In this document: positions 44,844 through 56,300 of the stretch, one piece after another
How the letters are laid out: the number at the start of each line of letters is the position of its first letter
Position numbering within the stretch: the first letter of the stretch is position 1
Origin: Bugula neritina
Lineage: Eukaryota; Bryozoa; Gymnolaemata; Cheilostomatida; Bugulidae
Reading direction: 5' to 3'
Length of the DNA: 64,000 bases
NCBI GenBank assembly: GCA_964035545.1
Contig: OZ037769.1
Span: 12,015,633-12,079,632, forward strand
Translations under genes and position numbers: made by a program
The notes under the pieces: model-generated
The model's database searches: none
What the model was told of the DNA's origin: nothing
What the model saw: the letters and a program-made list of their open reading frames with translations, nothing else

Positions 44844-45690
44844 CTATACATCTGTCAAAAGGGACTGGTCTAGAATAGTGTTTCCGTCAGTTGTGTCACG
44901 GGTACCCCTCCTCTTCTTCTTTCGGTGACTAGGTAGGATGGAGGTAGCTGTGGTCGGAGGGTGAGAGCCTCCTTTTACTGTTTGTCCTGAGCGGGATACT
45001 AGAACTCGGAGGGACTGTGTAACTATCTCTGGAGTCGGTGCAGTTGATGTTGTCTCATTAGTCAGGGGGTCAGCGTCAGAGTCGCTCTCAACAGGCCGTC
45101 GGGTCAGGGGAAATTGAGTCAGTAATGCTTGTCGCCGGTCCGGTGCAGTCATGTGAGGCAGTATAAGATCTCTGAATTCAGCGTAGGAGTCGGCGTCAAC
45201 TCCATACAAATTTCCAGTATAACAATCTTGTGTTCTTTGGTGTCGGAGTATGGCGTCCCTGTAGAAGTGATAAACTCCACAGGGACAAAATGTCACAGTA
45301 AAATGTTGGGGTACGTGTATCTAATAGAGCCTGTATCTCTGCAGATACAGGTTTAGTCTCACCTGCAATAGAGTATTTAAATTTATCGTACTAACTTTGA
45401 ATCACACTCTATGAATGGGACTCCCTTCTTCAGTGCGATACTGACAACTCAATCACACAGTCTATTAACCCACTGATTGTAAGATCAGTTGGGCCGACTG
45501 TCCCACTCTAGTCGTCAATGCATCGCCTGACATTAGGAGTTTCAACTTTATCATTATGACAAAGTGAGACTGATATCGGCTACCAGAATAAATTCTAATT
45601 AAGTAATAGAATTTCTAGTAGACTTACCCTCCAAAACAGTTGCTGCATCAGCCAAGATGTTTGCTGTCTGTTTTTATAGGGCTCGTAGTA
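44844..45690 (-). CDS. Small two-exon gene of unknown function with Cys/His finger
   Basis: On the minus strand a TATAAAAA box (45678-45671) precedes a short exon with ATG (about 45648) and MQQLFWR, ending GGAGG|GTAAGT at 45628. Joining to the acceptor CTATTAG|ATA at 45320 keeps frame and gives about 165 aa ending at 44844. The other acceptor, TTGCAG at 45363, keeps frame too but adds a TAG. The protein begins FCPCGVYHFYRDAILRHQ, a C-x-C ... H finger-like start. It then has DADSYAEFRDLILPHM, a Thr/Ser-Pro-rich middle and HRKKKRRG, a likely nuclear localisation signal. I do not recognise the family. It lies just downstream of Gypsy-C and could be of transposon origin. Confidence 0.5.
45671..45690 (-). 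promoter_or_regulatory. TATA box upstream of the two-exon gene
   Basis: GAGCCCTATAAAAACAGA on the minus strand, with an ATG about 25-30 bp and a GTAAGT donor about 45 bp downstream. Confidence 0.5.
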
Positions 45691-45848
45691 GCCAAATTTA
45701 TTCACTGCAAAAGACGTGCTGTCTGTTTGCTGGTTGTAATTGAAAAGAGCGCTCACAGCTAGAGTGGTTAGGTAACACCCTATACGCTAGTGAGTTGGCT
45801 TCTGACTCTTCGGCTGACCTGTTTTATCCGCCACTGGGCAGAATACTA

Positions 45849-47705
45849 TCAATTACTTCGCCCCCCCCAGACTTCTTTTGCACATGTCGATGTCGACCTG
45901 CTATAAACACTATGCATGTCGACCAAGTCGCACAAGAAGTCTCTCAAATAAGATGGTGGCGCCCTAGTACGTTGGCTATGTTCCAACTGTACTGGGATAT
46001 TTGCTGCTACTGGTGACTCTACCACCACGGGTGGTGTCGCCAGTACGGGTGGTTCCACCAGTACGGGTGGTTCCCTCCCAGCTGCCTCTTCCTGATGAAT
46101 TTGAGAAAATTCCATTTCATCCGGGGCGACAGGCGTGTCGGCCGGCTCCACTAGTGGTGGGGCCGGCTCAGACCAATCTTCCAGTGTGCCGGCCGCCTCC
46201 TCCTGGGGCGGGGGCGGCTGGGGCAAGTTGGTCGGTGCGTCGGCCGCTCCCTCCTGACCTGGCAGCACTTCTTCTATTTCTCTGTACGCCATGCCTCGCC
46301 CGCTCATGGGAGGGCGCCGTGCAGGCTTCAAGAGTGGAGGGGCCTGTCCTGCCGCATCAGGGCTTGCCTAGTATGGTTTTAACTGTGCTTTGTTTTGAAT
46401 CGACATTTGTCCAAAACGTTCCACTTTATAGGTGTGATTTGGCATCACCTTAATCACGCAATAAGGACCCACAAACTTCGACTGTCCGCGCCGCCGGCGA
46501 TGACTAGTCATCCAGACTCAGTCTCCCACTTTGTACAAAGGCGGGTCGTCAGAGTCACCACTCCTGACCTGTTACTGCTGCTCACGTAATACCTTGTGAG
46601 CTGTCCTCATGCGTTTCACGAGCTCATCCACATAGTCATGGACGCTGTTCTCTGGAGCCGGAACGTGGTAAGTTACGTGCTCAGGCACTCTGGTTTCTCT
46701 CTCCAGCATGAGAAAATTAGGGGTCTCCAGTGCACTGGAGTGAGGGGTACTACGGTTAGCTCACATGATTTGCGGCAGCACCAAGTCCCACTCTTCTTGG
46801 CTCTTACCGATAAGCAGGCTTCTCAGTGTGTTCCTTAGCATTCGGTTGTTCCGCTCCACAACCCCATTCCCTTGCGGATGATACGATGTCGTCCAACTCT
46901 GGTTTATCTCCCACGTTTTACAAAGATCGCTCATGAGCTGCGACTAAAACTGGGTGCCCTGATCAGAGTTTAACTGTTCCGGCAAGCCGAAATAGCAGAA
47001 CACCTGCTGATCCAAGGCTCTGGTCACCGTGGGGGCCGACGCATCTGGAATAGCCAGCGCATCAGCCCACCGCGTGAAATGGTCAGTTAACACCAGTATC
47101 CAGTTATTACCTCTCACTGTCGTGGGCATGGGACCTACCAGATCTACAGCAACTACCTGCCACAGACGACCGGCATGGAGGCGGCGCCTCCCTGCGGTCT
47201 CAGTGAAGCTGCCATGCTTACTAGCTTGGCATACCTCACACTTCTGCACCCGGAGTCGGACATCCCGGTCATACCGGGCTAAAATCACCTGCCCAGCTCC
47301 TGCATGAGCCTGCTTATGGGTGTCCCAGATCAACTCCCGCTGCAAAGCAAACGGACAGACTACCCTCTTTCGTTCACGGCGATTTGCCCCAGTTGTTAAC
47401 GATATCGTTAGCAACCCATTGCCATTAAACCGGAGGGAGTCCCAGCGGTCACAGAAATACTTGAACTCTGCACACTTAACCCACTGTTCGGTCTTACTAG
47501 GTCGCCGTCCCTCCTTCTTGGCCCGGACTAGGTCAGCTACTACCCTTGGTAGTGTAGCTTGGAGCCGACACAGCTCCTTGACGTTCCTGAGTAGCGTGGG
47601 GTTTGCATGAAGGTTGTTAACAGCTTTACTAGAGGCTTCGGACCGAAGTTGTCCTTCCTCCCAGCTGTATATACCTGCTTTCTCTACTGGCTTTTCAATG
47701 TCCAA
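45849..47705 (-). pseudogene. Gypsy-C integrase and polyprotein tail
   Basis: 47705-46944 has the His/Cys zinc site (HKQAHAG ... CEVCQASKHG), VVAVDLVGPMPTTVRGNNW and LNSDQGTQF, two Asp of the D-D-E core. A TAG (46946-46944) interrupts, then the frame resumes with the Glu in GVVERNNRML. 46331-45849 is a Pro/Glu/Val-rich tail ending near RAPPSYLRDFLCDLV, the usual end of this Gypsy clade's polyprotein. Besides the shared TAG there are further single stops. Confidence 0.82.
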
Positions 47706-47913
47706 GCGAGGGGGTCCATCGTCCCTACGCTCGCTATTTTGGCATTGCTTACACCCATCTGCCCGGCGGCGGCTCAGTCCGTCGGCTTTACCGTGTTTCT
47801 TACCGGGTCGGTGTTTGATCCGATAAGAAAACTCTGCCAGGATTTCAAGCCAGCGCTACTTGGCTAGATGGCTCAGCCCGTCGACACAGCCATATCAAAG
47901 ACACATGGTCTGT

Positions 47914-48213
47914 TCATAATTTGAACGTGCATCCGTACATATATGGTCTGAAGTGTTTTACCACCATGACTACTGCCAGGAGCTCTCTCCTGGTGGTACA
48001 GTAGTTTTTCTCAGGCGCCGACAGAGCCTTACTATAGTAAGCTACCACCACCTTGTGGCCATCTTGGACCTGAGACAGCACAACCTCCACATTGTGGTTA
48101 CTGGCATCAGTATCCAAAATGTACTCCTTTGCCGGATCAGGGTACGCCAAGATGGGCGCCTCTACCAACCGATCCTTGAGGTGGTCAAATGCCTGCTGTT
48201 TTGTCTGTGTCTA
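47914..48213 (-). pseudogene. Gypsy-C RNase H
   Basis: YILDTDASNHNVEVVLSQ (catalytic Asp), [20 protein letters not shown] (catalytic Glu) and VKHFRPYMYGCTFKL. A TAG at 48213-48211 sits at the Trp codon also broken in Gypsy-B. Confidence 0.85.
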
Positions 48214-48288
48214 CTGCCATCGCACCCCCTTTGCTGTCAGCCGGTTTAATGGCTGTGCAATTCCTGCGAAGTCTGGTATGTACTGACG

Positions 48289-48880
48289 TTAGTACCCTAC
48301 CAGGTCCAGGAACGCTCGCAATTCAGGGAGGTCGACAGAGACAGCCCAGTCCCTCACAGCCCATACCTTCTCGGGGTTGATGGCGACCCCGTCTTGACCA
48401 ACTACATGGCCCAGGTACTTAACCTCTTGTTGCAGCAATGTGCACTTAGAGGGCTTGAGTTTCAGAACAGCAGCTCGAAGTCTGTCAAACACTTCTCTGA
48501 GCCGACTGACATGAGTGTCGAAGTCAGGAGAGATGACAATGACATCATAGAGGTAGATGAGCAAAATCTTCCAGTGTAACCCACTCAGGACTTGCTCCAT
48601 GAGTCGCTGGAAGGTGGCCGGCGCAGAAGTAAGTCCAAATGGCAACACCTTCCATTTCCAGAGCCCATCCCGCGTAATAAACACGGCCTTGTCCTGTGCA
48701 TCAGGACTCAGGGGCACCTGCCAATACCCACTTAGCAAGTCCAACGTACTGGAGAACTTGCTGCCAGCTAAAGCATCTAACGACTCATCGATCCTAGAAA
48801 GAGGGTAAGCATCCTGAATGGTCATGCTGTTCAGTTTGCGATAATCCACACAAAACCTCTAGCTCCCATTCTTTTTCCGA
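48289..48880 (-). pseudogene. Gypsy-C reverse transcriptase
   Basis: [39 protein letters not shown] and LPFGLTSAPATFQRLME are intact. The catalytic box is YLYDVIV, so the first Asp of YLDD is Tyr and activity is likely lost. A TAG stands in place of Trp in the GSW-RF stretch just upstream (near 48860). Confidence 0.85.
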
Positions 48881-48954
48881 ACCAAGACAACTGGAGAGCT
48901 CCAAGCACCATGGGCTGGATCAATCAGGTCCCAGTTCAGAAGGTCTTGCACCTG

Positions 48955-49974
48955 TCAGCTCACTTCCTTTTCCTTTTCAGGACCTAACCGGCGGTTCGGC
49001 TGCCTGATAGGCACCGTCCCAGCCGCCAGGGGTATCTCATGACAGACAGCCTTAGCCAGGCCCATGTCATGGTCTTCGCAACTGAACACATTCTTGTACT
49101 CAGAGAGTAGCTGCGCCACTACCAGGCATTTCCGCTTACTCTCACAGCCATTGCAGGCATCCTCATACAAATCTATCAAGTGTTGAGGCACCGACCTCCT
49201 GCCGTCCCTAGTGGGTACCCGTCGGGCCTCGTCCGCTGTTTCCAGGGCCGGTTTGACATCCTCTCCCTGCACGGTGTAGAACTTCCCTACTAGTGACCCA
49301 GCCGGCAATTCTACCAACTCCATGAAAAGATTCACACACTGGACCAGGAACTCCCTCCGCTCAACCAGTGTATTCAGACTGTTAGCGAGCTGGACGCCCC
49401 CAAGTGCACCTTCCACCACTCCCAAGTCGGACATTTTCCTACAGTCCACTCTGCAGCGAACTGTAGCCCGAGAGCGCCCAGGGAAAGTACAGCGCTGTAC
49501 CACCTGCACTCCCCCCACCAAGGGTCGGCCAAATCGGTCAACACAGGCCAGCTCACGTCCGGCCATCACCACCGCCGACTTATTAAAGTCAATGTGGCAC
49601 CTGTGTCGCTTCAAAAATGGCATGCCCAAGATGGGGTCCTCCTTGAGTTGGCTGATGATGAAGGTCTCGCTGATCACCTGATCACAGACTCTACCAGTCA
49701 ACTCTATCACACCATAAAAAGGAATACACGACCCGTATGCCAATGTGTCGTGTTCCCCTTCATATGGCTCCAGGTTAGCCCGGTCCCTAGCACTGAGTGT
49801 GTCAAACAGAAGCCGGCTCAGAAGATTTGTGGTACACCCAGTATCCAACAAGAAAGTGGCAGCTTTTCTGGCAAGTTTACCAGGGAGGAAATAACTGCTT
49901 CCATATGGCTGGGCGCTCACTGAGCAGTTCGTTTCTGGAGGTGACACTTTATGTGCATGGATTTGGGAATGCAC
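48955..49974 (-). pseudogene. Gypsy-C protease and connection domain
   Basis: 339 codons open. AATFLLDTGCTTNLLSRLLF is an intact aspartic protease site (DTG). [18 protein letters not shown] is its conserved flap region. The C-terminus leads to the reverse transcriptase with [16 protein letters not shown]. Confidence 0.85.
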
Positions 49975-50349
49975 CTGTGCTTTTCAGTTGCGAGGGGGTG
50001 GTCGACGTCTCGTGGGCAAGCGGGTTACATCTCGGTCTTGCTCACACACGGGCACCTAGTGAATGCTCGGTCCTGCGCTCGTGTGGGCAACTGAGGGAAA
50101 TCCCTGTCTTGCTCCCACTTGTTTTACATCCCCTCATTAGGCAAACCTTCAAAGCGGTTTTTGAGTGCCCCAAACCGGAGGTTCTAGCGGGCCTTGCGAC
50201 CTGCTAACTTTCCTGGAGGCTTGCCACTCTGGCAAAGGCGGCCTCCTCACCTGATTGGGTTTGGGCCTTGGTCTTGGCCTTGGCCTCGAAGGGTTAAACC
50301 AAGGCCCACGGTCGGCAGAGCCTATCGGGGGCCGTTTCTGTTTAACTGC

Positions 50350-51171
50350 CTCTCTCTACCACGGAAGCAACCTCGTACGAAAAGCCCACAACTGCCCCAA
50401 CATGCGGGGCCTTGCCTGCTGTCGACAGCTGCCGGTGACCTGGTTGGTCGCTCTGCTGCCGACTGTTGACGTGGTTGCCTGATTTCGACTAACAGCTCGC
50501 GAACCAAGCTTGTGGTCAAGCTGGTCGGCTCGCCGGCTGCCGCCGTGGTGACATGTGCAGTCGTCTTGGCCGGCAACAACGACGTCAACCTGATGCATTG
50601 TCGTCCCAGGCCGGCATGTACTGTCGGCTTGGAAATAAGCATTTCCAAGCCTGAGAGCTCGCTCCATGGTCTCAACCTCAGCTACTAGCAAGTGTTGCCT
50701 TAGCCCTACATTGCTAATAAACTGGAGAAAAGCATCTAGTGCCAAACTTTGCCGACCATTCGCAGGTAAGTCACCATAAGCAACTTGTGCTAGCCGTTCT
50801 ACTACGGTTGCGTGCTCTCGCAAGGTAGTCTTAGGATTTCTCCTAAGTCCCTAGAGCTGTACACGAGCATCCCGAGCAGTCAGCCCAAACCGGGCTCTCA
50901 ATGCCTCAAAAATATCGCCGACGTCCTGGCCTATCCCATAGGGTTTAGCCGGCCCTGTCAGACACAACCGTAGCTAGATCAGAGTAACGCTGGCAGGCCA
51001 TCGACAGATGGCCGCCACATCACTGAACTCAGTGATAAATTGCTGCACATCCTTTTCTCCTGAGAAGATGGAAGCACGTAAATGATACCTGTCCATAGGC
51101 AGCGCTGGGCCGCTTATGTCGTCCTCCATCGCTACCGGTTGCTGACGGGGTATGTCTACGTCGACGGCCAT
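50350..51171 (-). pseudogene. Gypsy-C gag
   Basis: Starts MAVDVDIPRQQP at 51171, 40 bp after the primer site. IFSGEKDVQQFITEFSDVA is the usual gag capsid entry. After stops it resumes with LREHATVVERLAQVAYGDLP. A decayed zinc knuckle (ACWGSCGLFVRGC) ends it near 50360. Confidence 0.75.
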
Positions 51172-51225
51172 CTTTTACTCCCTGGCTAGGTACATTTGCA
51201 ATAAGAAAGATCCCATCGCTGCCAC

Positions 51226-51560
51226 CACTGTTGTGAGTTTACGATTCACTATAATTAGTGGGTCTACTTATTCAAAGCCACTTCACCAGGTTTATCACGA
51301 ATTGAATAGAATTTATTATTTACAAACTATACAGCAAAAAAAGTTACTAACGCTAATGCACACGATTACATACTAGAGAGTGATTTATACACAACTTTAA
51401 ATGATGAAGATCCGATTCACTCTGCCGGCTACGCTGCCTAACAAGCTTCTACTATACATTGGCAGCTTCGCTTACTACTAATTGTTAGCTACATCCTATT
51501 GGTTATCACGGTGGTGCCATCTTGGCGACATGATGCTGGCTACATCATGTAACTGTCCGA
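51226..51560 (-). repeat. Gypsy-C 5' LTR and adjoining primer site
   Basis: Upstream of TGGTGGCAGCGATGGGA on the minus strand. It has a TATA box and an AATAAA-like site (GTAAATAATAAATTC). The outer border is approximate because no second copy exists in the window. Confidence 0.55.
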
Positions 51561-52195
51561 TATAAAGTTATCCTTTTGATATAAAAACTACCGATTGGGA
51601 ACACAATACTAAAACTCTTTACAATATCTTAGAAAATATTATTTTCAAAATTACACAAATAAAGGAGTATAAAGTCACAACAATAAACTATTCATGGATA
51701 AAAATTTATGGAAGTAAAACAAAAATTAACGCTTGTTATGATGTGGCAAATATTCAATTTTTTTCAAAATTCATAGGAATTTGCCAATATTCAATGGCTT
51801 AGCATTTATGCACACAAAGTATTCTGCAGTATGTGTTATTATTAGTGCAAATTGATAGGTGTTATCAAATCACACACCAAATTTTAAGGCTCAGTCTAAA
51901 AAAATAATAAAGATATGGACGTTTACCAATTGGTCTAAAAGTGAAAATCGCAAATTTTCCTCAAAATTTTTTCCAACCTTTGTTCATGGAAGTAGTCATT
52001 TCTCAAAAATTTTTAGTGTCAGGACAGAAATATTCAAAAATTATACTCAGGACATGTTTAGGTCCATTTGGTGTAAATATGAACAAAATCTGAGACACAA
52101 AGGCGTGGGACTTTCTGAAATTTGGTTGATTTGACACGGAATGACCCATCTGCTGATACATTTTTCGACCCTTTCACATATCTAATTTTATAAAT
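51561..52195. other. Spacer between Gypsy-C and Gypsy-D
   Basis: AT-rich, no gene or RNA recognised. It replaces the integrase and 3' LTR of Gypsy-D. Confidence 0.5.
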
Positions 52196-52198
52196 AAA

Positions 52199-53520
52199 TC
52201 ATTGTAGAAGAAGCTTGAATCTCTGTATTCGAGGTGGTAAACTATCTAGGAATATTTTCTCAAAAAGGGTCACAAGAGGCCGATGATCAGTTTCTATGAG
52301 AATGTTTTTCATTCCCAGGATGTACTGGGAGAATTGTTCCATAGCCCAGCAAACACCAAGACCTTCAAGCTCAAAGGCAGCATACTTCTGCTCCGTCTCT
52401 GTCAAAGAACGACTAGCCGCTGCTACCAATCTGCGAGTCCCGTCAGGCTGAATCTGACTAAGTGTAGCCCCAAGATTTGTTTACTAGCATCTGTTGCTAC
52501 TATTGTCTGCCTTTTTGTTGAATATGGAGCTAGCACTGGTGTGCTTTTAAAAAGATCTTTTACTTGCTAAAAGGTTTCATCATGTTCCTGTGACCAAACC
52601 TAAGGAGTATCTTTTTTAAGCAAGGCGCGAAGCAAAGCAGTCTTTTCTGACAAGCATTCGAAAAATTTAGCGTAATAATTGGCCAGCCCCAGAAAACTTC
52701 TTACTGCAGAGACAGATTTTGGAGTCAGAAAATCCAACACTCCTTGTAAACGGGGGGCCTGCATGGATTTCCTTTTCATCTATCACATGACCTTAAAATT
52801 CCACCGATTTGACTCCAAACTTGCATTTAGACTTATTTAGCGTCATTCCAGCACACATGATTCTATCGAAGACCTTTTTTAGCTTAGCATCATGATCCTC
52901 TTCAGTGTTGTCAATCACCAATATGTCAAATGTTCATAAAGATAATTACTCCACTTAACCCTTCCAGTATTCTGTTCATCTCTGCCTGAAATATCTCCGG
53001 AGCACTGCATAGACTCTGTGGTAACCTGAGGTACCGATAACTGCCGGAGTGAGTAAGAAACGTAGTAAGTTTGCTTGATTTTTCAGACAAGGGTATCTGC
53101 CAGCACCCACTGTTTGCTTCAATTTAAGACCAAACTTTTCCTTGACCCAATACAGCTTGACTGCTGTCTACTGTAGACATAGGGTTCACTTCTCTGACAA
53201 CATGTTTATTGAGTTCTGTATAGTCAGTACAAATTCTCACTTTGTTTTGATCTGACTTAGGCACTACGACTATTGGGGCTACCCAAGGAGTTGGTTCTTC
53301 TACCTTCTTAATCACACCATCTTCCAACATCTGTTTAAGTGCCTCGTCCACCATGTTTTACTGGGGAAATAAAATTGGCCTGGGCACGTAGATGGCAAAC
53401 AGTTTTGCATCAGGTCCTAATGCAATCAAGTACTCGGACTTTACACAACCTAACCCCTTAAGCAGTTGATCATCCACACTCACATTTCCAATATGGCACA
53501 AAGATTCATCAAGAGTGTAG
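52199..53520 (-). pseudogene. Gypsy-D reverse transcriptase and RNase H
   Basis: 53520-53354 holds DQLLKGLGCVKSEYLIALG and LFAIYVPRPILFPQ; 53354-53124 VDEALKQMLEDGVIKKVEE and WVAPIVVVP; 53100-52570 continues in changing frames with several stops (the YLDD box is destroyed). 52429-52199 is RNase H (RSLTETEQKYAAFELEGLGV), ending abruptly at RIQRFKLLLQ. Confidence 0.8.
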
Positions 53521-54619
53521 CGTCGCCACTAACTATAGATGAGTTGTACTGGTGTTGGTGTTACTAACTTTATTTTTATAATTATTCCAACTGCCGTAAG
53601 AAACTATAAAAGTAGGTTAATATATGCAATTATAATAGGCTTTCAAAATAAAACCAACAAAAATAAAAAACCAACAATTATTTATGACTTTTAAAGTAAT
53701 CAAACACATATACATATTTTTTATTATTCACCTCTTGCCTTCTTTTAGTTGCTAGCTAGGGTGAGTTTAACTCTAGGAAACGACATTGTAGGTTTACTAA
53801 AAATATTAAAGTTTATAATAAAAAATGACAATAAATGATAATTGCCATAGACAAAGTTAAGTGATTATATCAGTTAAGACAAGTAATGATGTATGTATTA
53901 CATAAACAAAGATTAAATTTGTATTCAAAGTTGACTTGAATAAACAGTTGCAGTAAAATACTGTTATGAATAGATGTAAAACGTTAAGCTACAAAATAAG
54001 GTTCTATCCTGTGACAACCTGATTAATAACTGGAGAGCCTGCCTTTAGAATTCACAATTTTATGAAAAATCTATTATAAAGTAAACACATAGCCATAATT
54101 TTATTATGCACCAACCACACTGGCATTTCAAACTTGTTAAACTCCTAAATATGCTAAATAAACCAAATATTTATTATTAAGTTGAAATAGATAAAAATAC
54201 TTAAGGAAAGCTTCAAACTATTACAAATACTGAAAAACAAAACTAACCTGTGCCTCTTTAGGTTAATTTCAATTTAAATTCATTTATATTTTGTTAATTA
54301 TATCATTAAAATTGATTGTTCTTCATGCGATGGAACTTGCATTTCTAGCGGCTACTATTCTACTAACTGAAGGTTCAACCTCTGCACTGAAACATCCAGG
54401 CTGCCAAGGCATAAAGCCACAGCCAAATAACGAAGGCATGCTGTTATCTAATAAATGAATTGACAACTATTGCAGTCGTTGCGTTGCGTATATAGGCGAG
54501 AATCAAGTGATGTGATAATCTATTTGAGTGGAACGTTGCGCTAAACGCAATGCTGAATGCTTAATAAACTGTTAGATATTCATTACATTATGCTGCTTTT
54601 ACAAATTGAAATAATTATG
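53521..54619 (-). mobile_element. LTR-like insertion between Gypsy-D protease and reverse transcriptase
   Basis: About 1.1 kb of non-coding sequence interrupts pol: the protease frame ends ...LCKVIT at 54620 and pol resumes at 53520 with YTLDESLCHIGN. In minus orientation it has a TATATAC site near 54495 and AATAAA near 53570. A solo LTR or similar element is likely. Confidence 0.45.
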
Positions 54620-55144
54620 CTATGTGATAACTTTACAAAGAGAAATCAGTTTTAGCTTTTCACAGCAGGCTGATCTGCTTAAAAGAGGCACCTTCTGACC
54701 TGAAATTATGTTAAGATCTTCAGTGATCACCGTGTCCTTAATTTTTAATTCGCTAGTGATAACTCTCACGCATGTTAGAGGAGTGTTTCCTGGGCCTCTT
54801 AGCGTCTTTTTTGTTGGTTTCGCATCACCTGTACAGTGACTGGGTCCACAAACACTGAGAGCAGCCCCTGTATCTAATTTAAATCTAATTTTCTGGCCAC
54901 GCCATCTACTAATGCTAACTGTAATATCAGCGAACCAGGAATCTCCTTCCACTGATTTGATAAAAGACATCTCACCCAAATAAACATCGTAATCTGAATC
55001 CATAACATTGTGTTCTTCTACCTCATAGATTTTCTGGGAACACCTTAATTTCCAGTGATTGTATTCTTTACAATTTTTACATTGAGTGCCATAAACAGGA
55101 CAGCGGCGATTTTGCGGATGATTTCTCTCACAGTTGCTGCACAA
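54620..55144 (-). pseudogene. Gypsy-D zinc knuckle and protease
   Basis: 174 codons open. CSNCERNHPQNRRCPVYGTQ followed by CKNCKEYNHWKLRC gives two knuckles; RFKLDTGAALSV is the protease active site. Confidence 0.8.
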
Positions 55145-56202
55145 GGTTTTTTTTAGCTTTTCAATGGGTCTTTCCTGGTCTGGTCTAAACTGACTTACTA
55201 CTCTAGATTAATTTTTTTTATTTGGCTGGTTTTTTTAATACCAGGGTTTGTACTAATTTGAATTGCTTCTACATCTTGTGGCTTCAATGATGTTGATTTA
55301 GATTTTAAAGCCTCTGATTTTTCGGCCAGTCTCAGCGTCCTTATAACAAAATCCAAAGTTAATTTCTCATCAGTTTCCCTCATCAACTTTTCCATTTCTT
55401 TTGTGTCATCTAGTTCAAAGAGCAACTTATCTCGTTATAATGAATCTCTCTGACTTCCAAATTCACATCCTTAAGCCAGTTGTCTCAGTTTCATTAAATA
55501 CACATTTACTGTATCTTCATTTTGAGCACAACTATGAAACCTGTGTCTGGTAACAACAACTCCTGAGCTAGGATTACAATAATCTTGAAAGCGGTTGATT
55601 ACATCAACTAATCTTCGACCCTCAGTCCCTTCATCAAGCTCCGTGATAGTGTTATAATTCTTCCAATTATAATGTTTAGAGTGGATTATATATGCAACTA
55701 TATCCTATTTGATTTATAGCTCCAAGCACCCCACTCGTGGTACGAGATAAAAGTCTATATTTAATCCGATAAATACAAGTAATAGTAAATACTTTTAATT
55801 TCTATAATACATTCAAAAGTCTACTATCTTTTTTCACATACTACTCTCAACTGTTATCTATATAAAACTGTCCGGAAGCATTCTGCTTCGCAGGGGGTAA
55901 TCACGTGCTTCAATGTGATTGGCTCTAATGCACGTGTATAACTAGTAAGCTTCGCTGGTCACTACACCAGTCCCATTATTATCAGGAGTACTAGGAAACT
56001 CCCTCTGAGAATACAACTCTCTCACATCTTTACCACCAACATGCCTAAACAAAGTTAGCTTGTTCCTTTCAGCAACCTTTGAAGTGCCAACCAAATCAAT
56101 TGCAAACAAGTAATCATTAAAGGATCTAACCCAACGACGCCATACCCGTGAAAGGTCATCTGCTCTGATATCTAATTAGGCCGGTGGTGTAATCCCTTCC
56201 AT
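55145..56202 (-). pseudogene. Gypsy-D gag, split by an insertion
   Basis: ATG at 56202 (MEGITPPA then a stop), WRRWVRSFNDYLFAIDL and FRHVGGKDVRELY. After the insertion it resumes with RRLVDVINRFQDYCNPSS, RHRFHSCAQNEDTVNVYLMK and DKLLFELDDTKEMEKLM, the classic gag of this clade. Confidence 0.75.
55660..55980 (-). mobile_element. LTR-like insertion within Gypsy-D gag
   Basis: About 320 bp with no gag similarity separates two gag parts that are otherwise colinear. It contains TTTTATATAGATAAC (TATA-like) and two CACGTG/CACGTGA sites within 40 bp of each other. Borders are approximate and no target duplication was found. Confidence 0.5.
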
Positions 56203-56300
56203 GACCACTCAATTCTATTGACTTTCTTATTACTCAAACTTCTCCAGTCACACAATAACGAAGGCTTATAATGGGTTACTCAAAGCACTGCCACCATGTT

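Larger units (their letters stand above)
45849..51560 (-). mobile_element. Gypsy-C, nearly full-length Ty3/Gypsy retrotransposon
   Basis: Minus-strand order: LTR (about 51560-51226) with TATAAAT (near 51385), primer site TGGCAGCGATGGGA (51224-51211), gag, protease, reverse transcriptase, RNase H, integrase, Pro-rich C-terminus, then a polypurine-like GGGGGGGGCGAAG at 45871-45858. It has the longest continuous frames of the four Gypsy elements. No sequence like the 5' LTR is found after the polypurine tract, so the 3' LTR is lost or replaced. Confidence 0.85.
52196..56300 (-). mobile_element. Gypsy-D, truncated Ty3/Gypsy retrotransposon of a second clade
   Basis: Minus-strand order: primer site TGGCAGTGCTTTGA (56293-56280), gag, zinc knuckle, protease, reverse transcriptase, RNase H; it stops at 52199 before the integrase. 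Motifs (DTGAALSV, WVAPIVVVPKSDQNKVRICTD) are of the K02A2.6-like invertebrate Gypsy group, unlike A-C. It is interrupted by insertions at about 55660-55980 and 53521-54620. Confidence 0.8.

Noticed and set aside
45300-45850. 3' LTR of Gypsy-C
   Set aside because: It has a TATA box but no similarity to the sequence upstream of the primer site at 51226-51560.
46001-49923. Plus-strand frames over Gypsy-C, up to 150 codons
   Set aside because: Antisense shadows of the long minus-strand pol frames.
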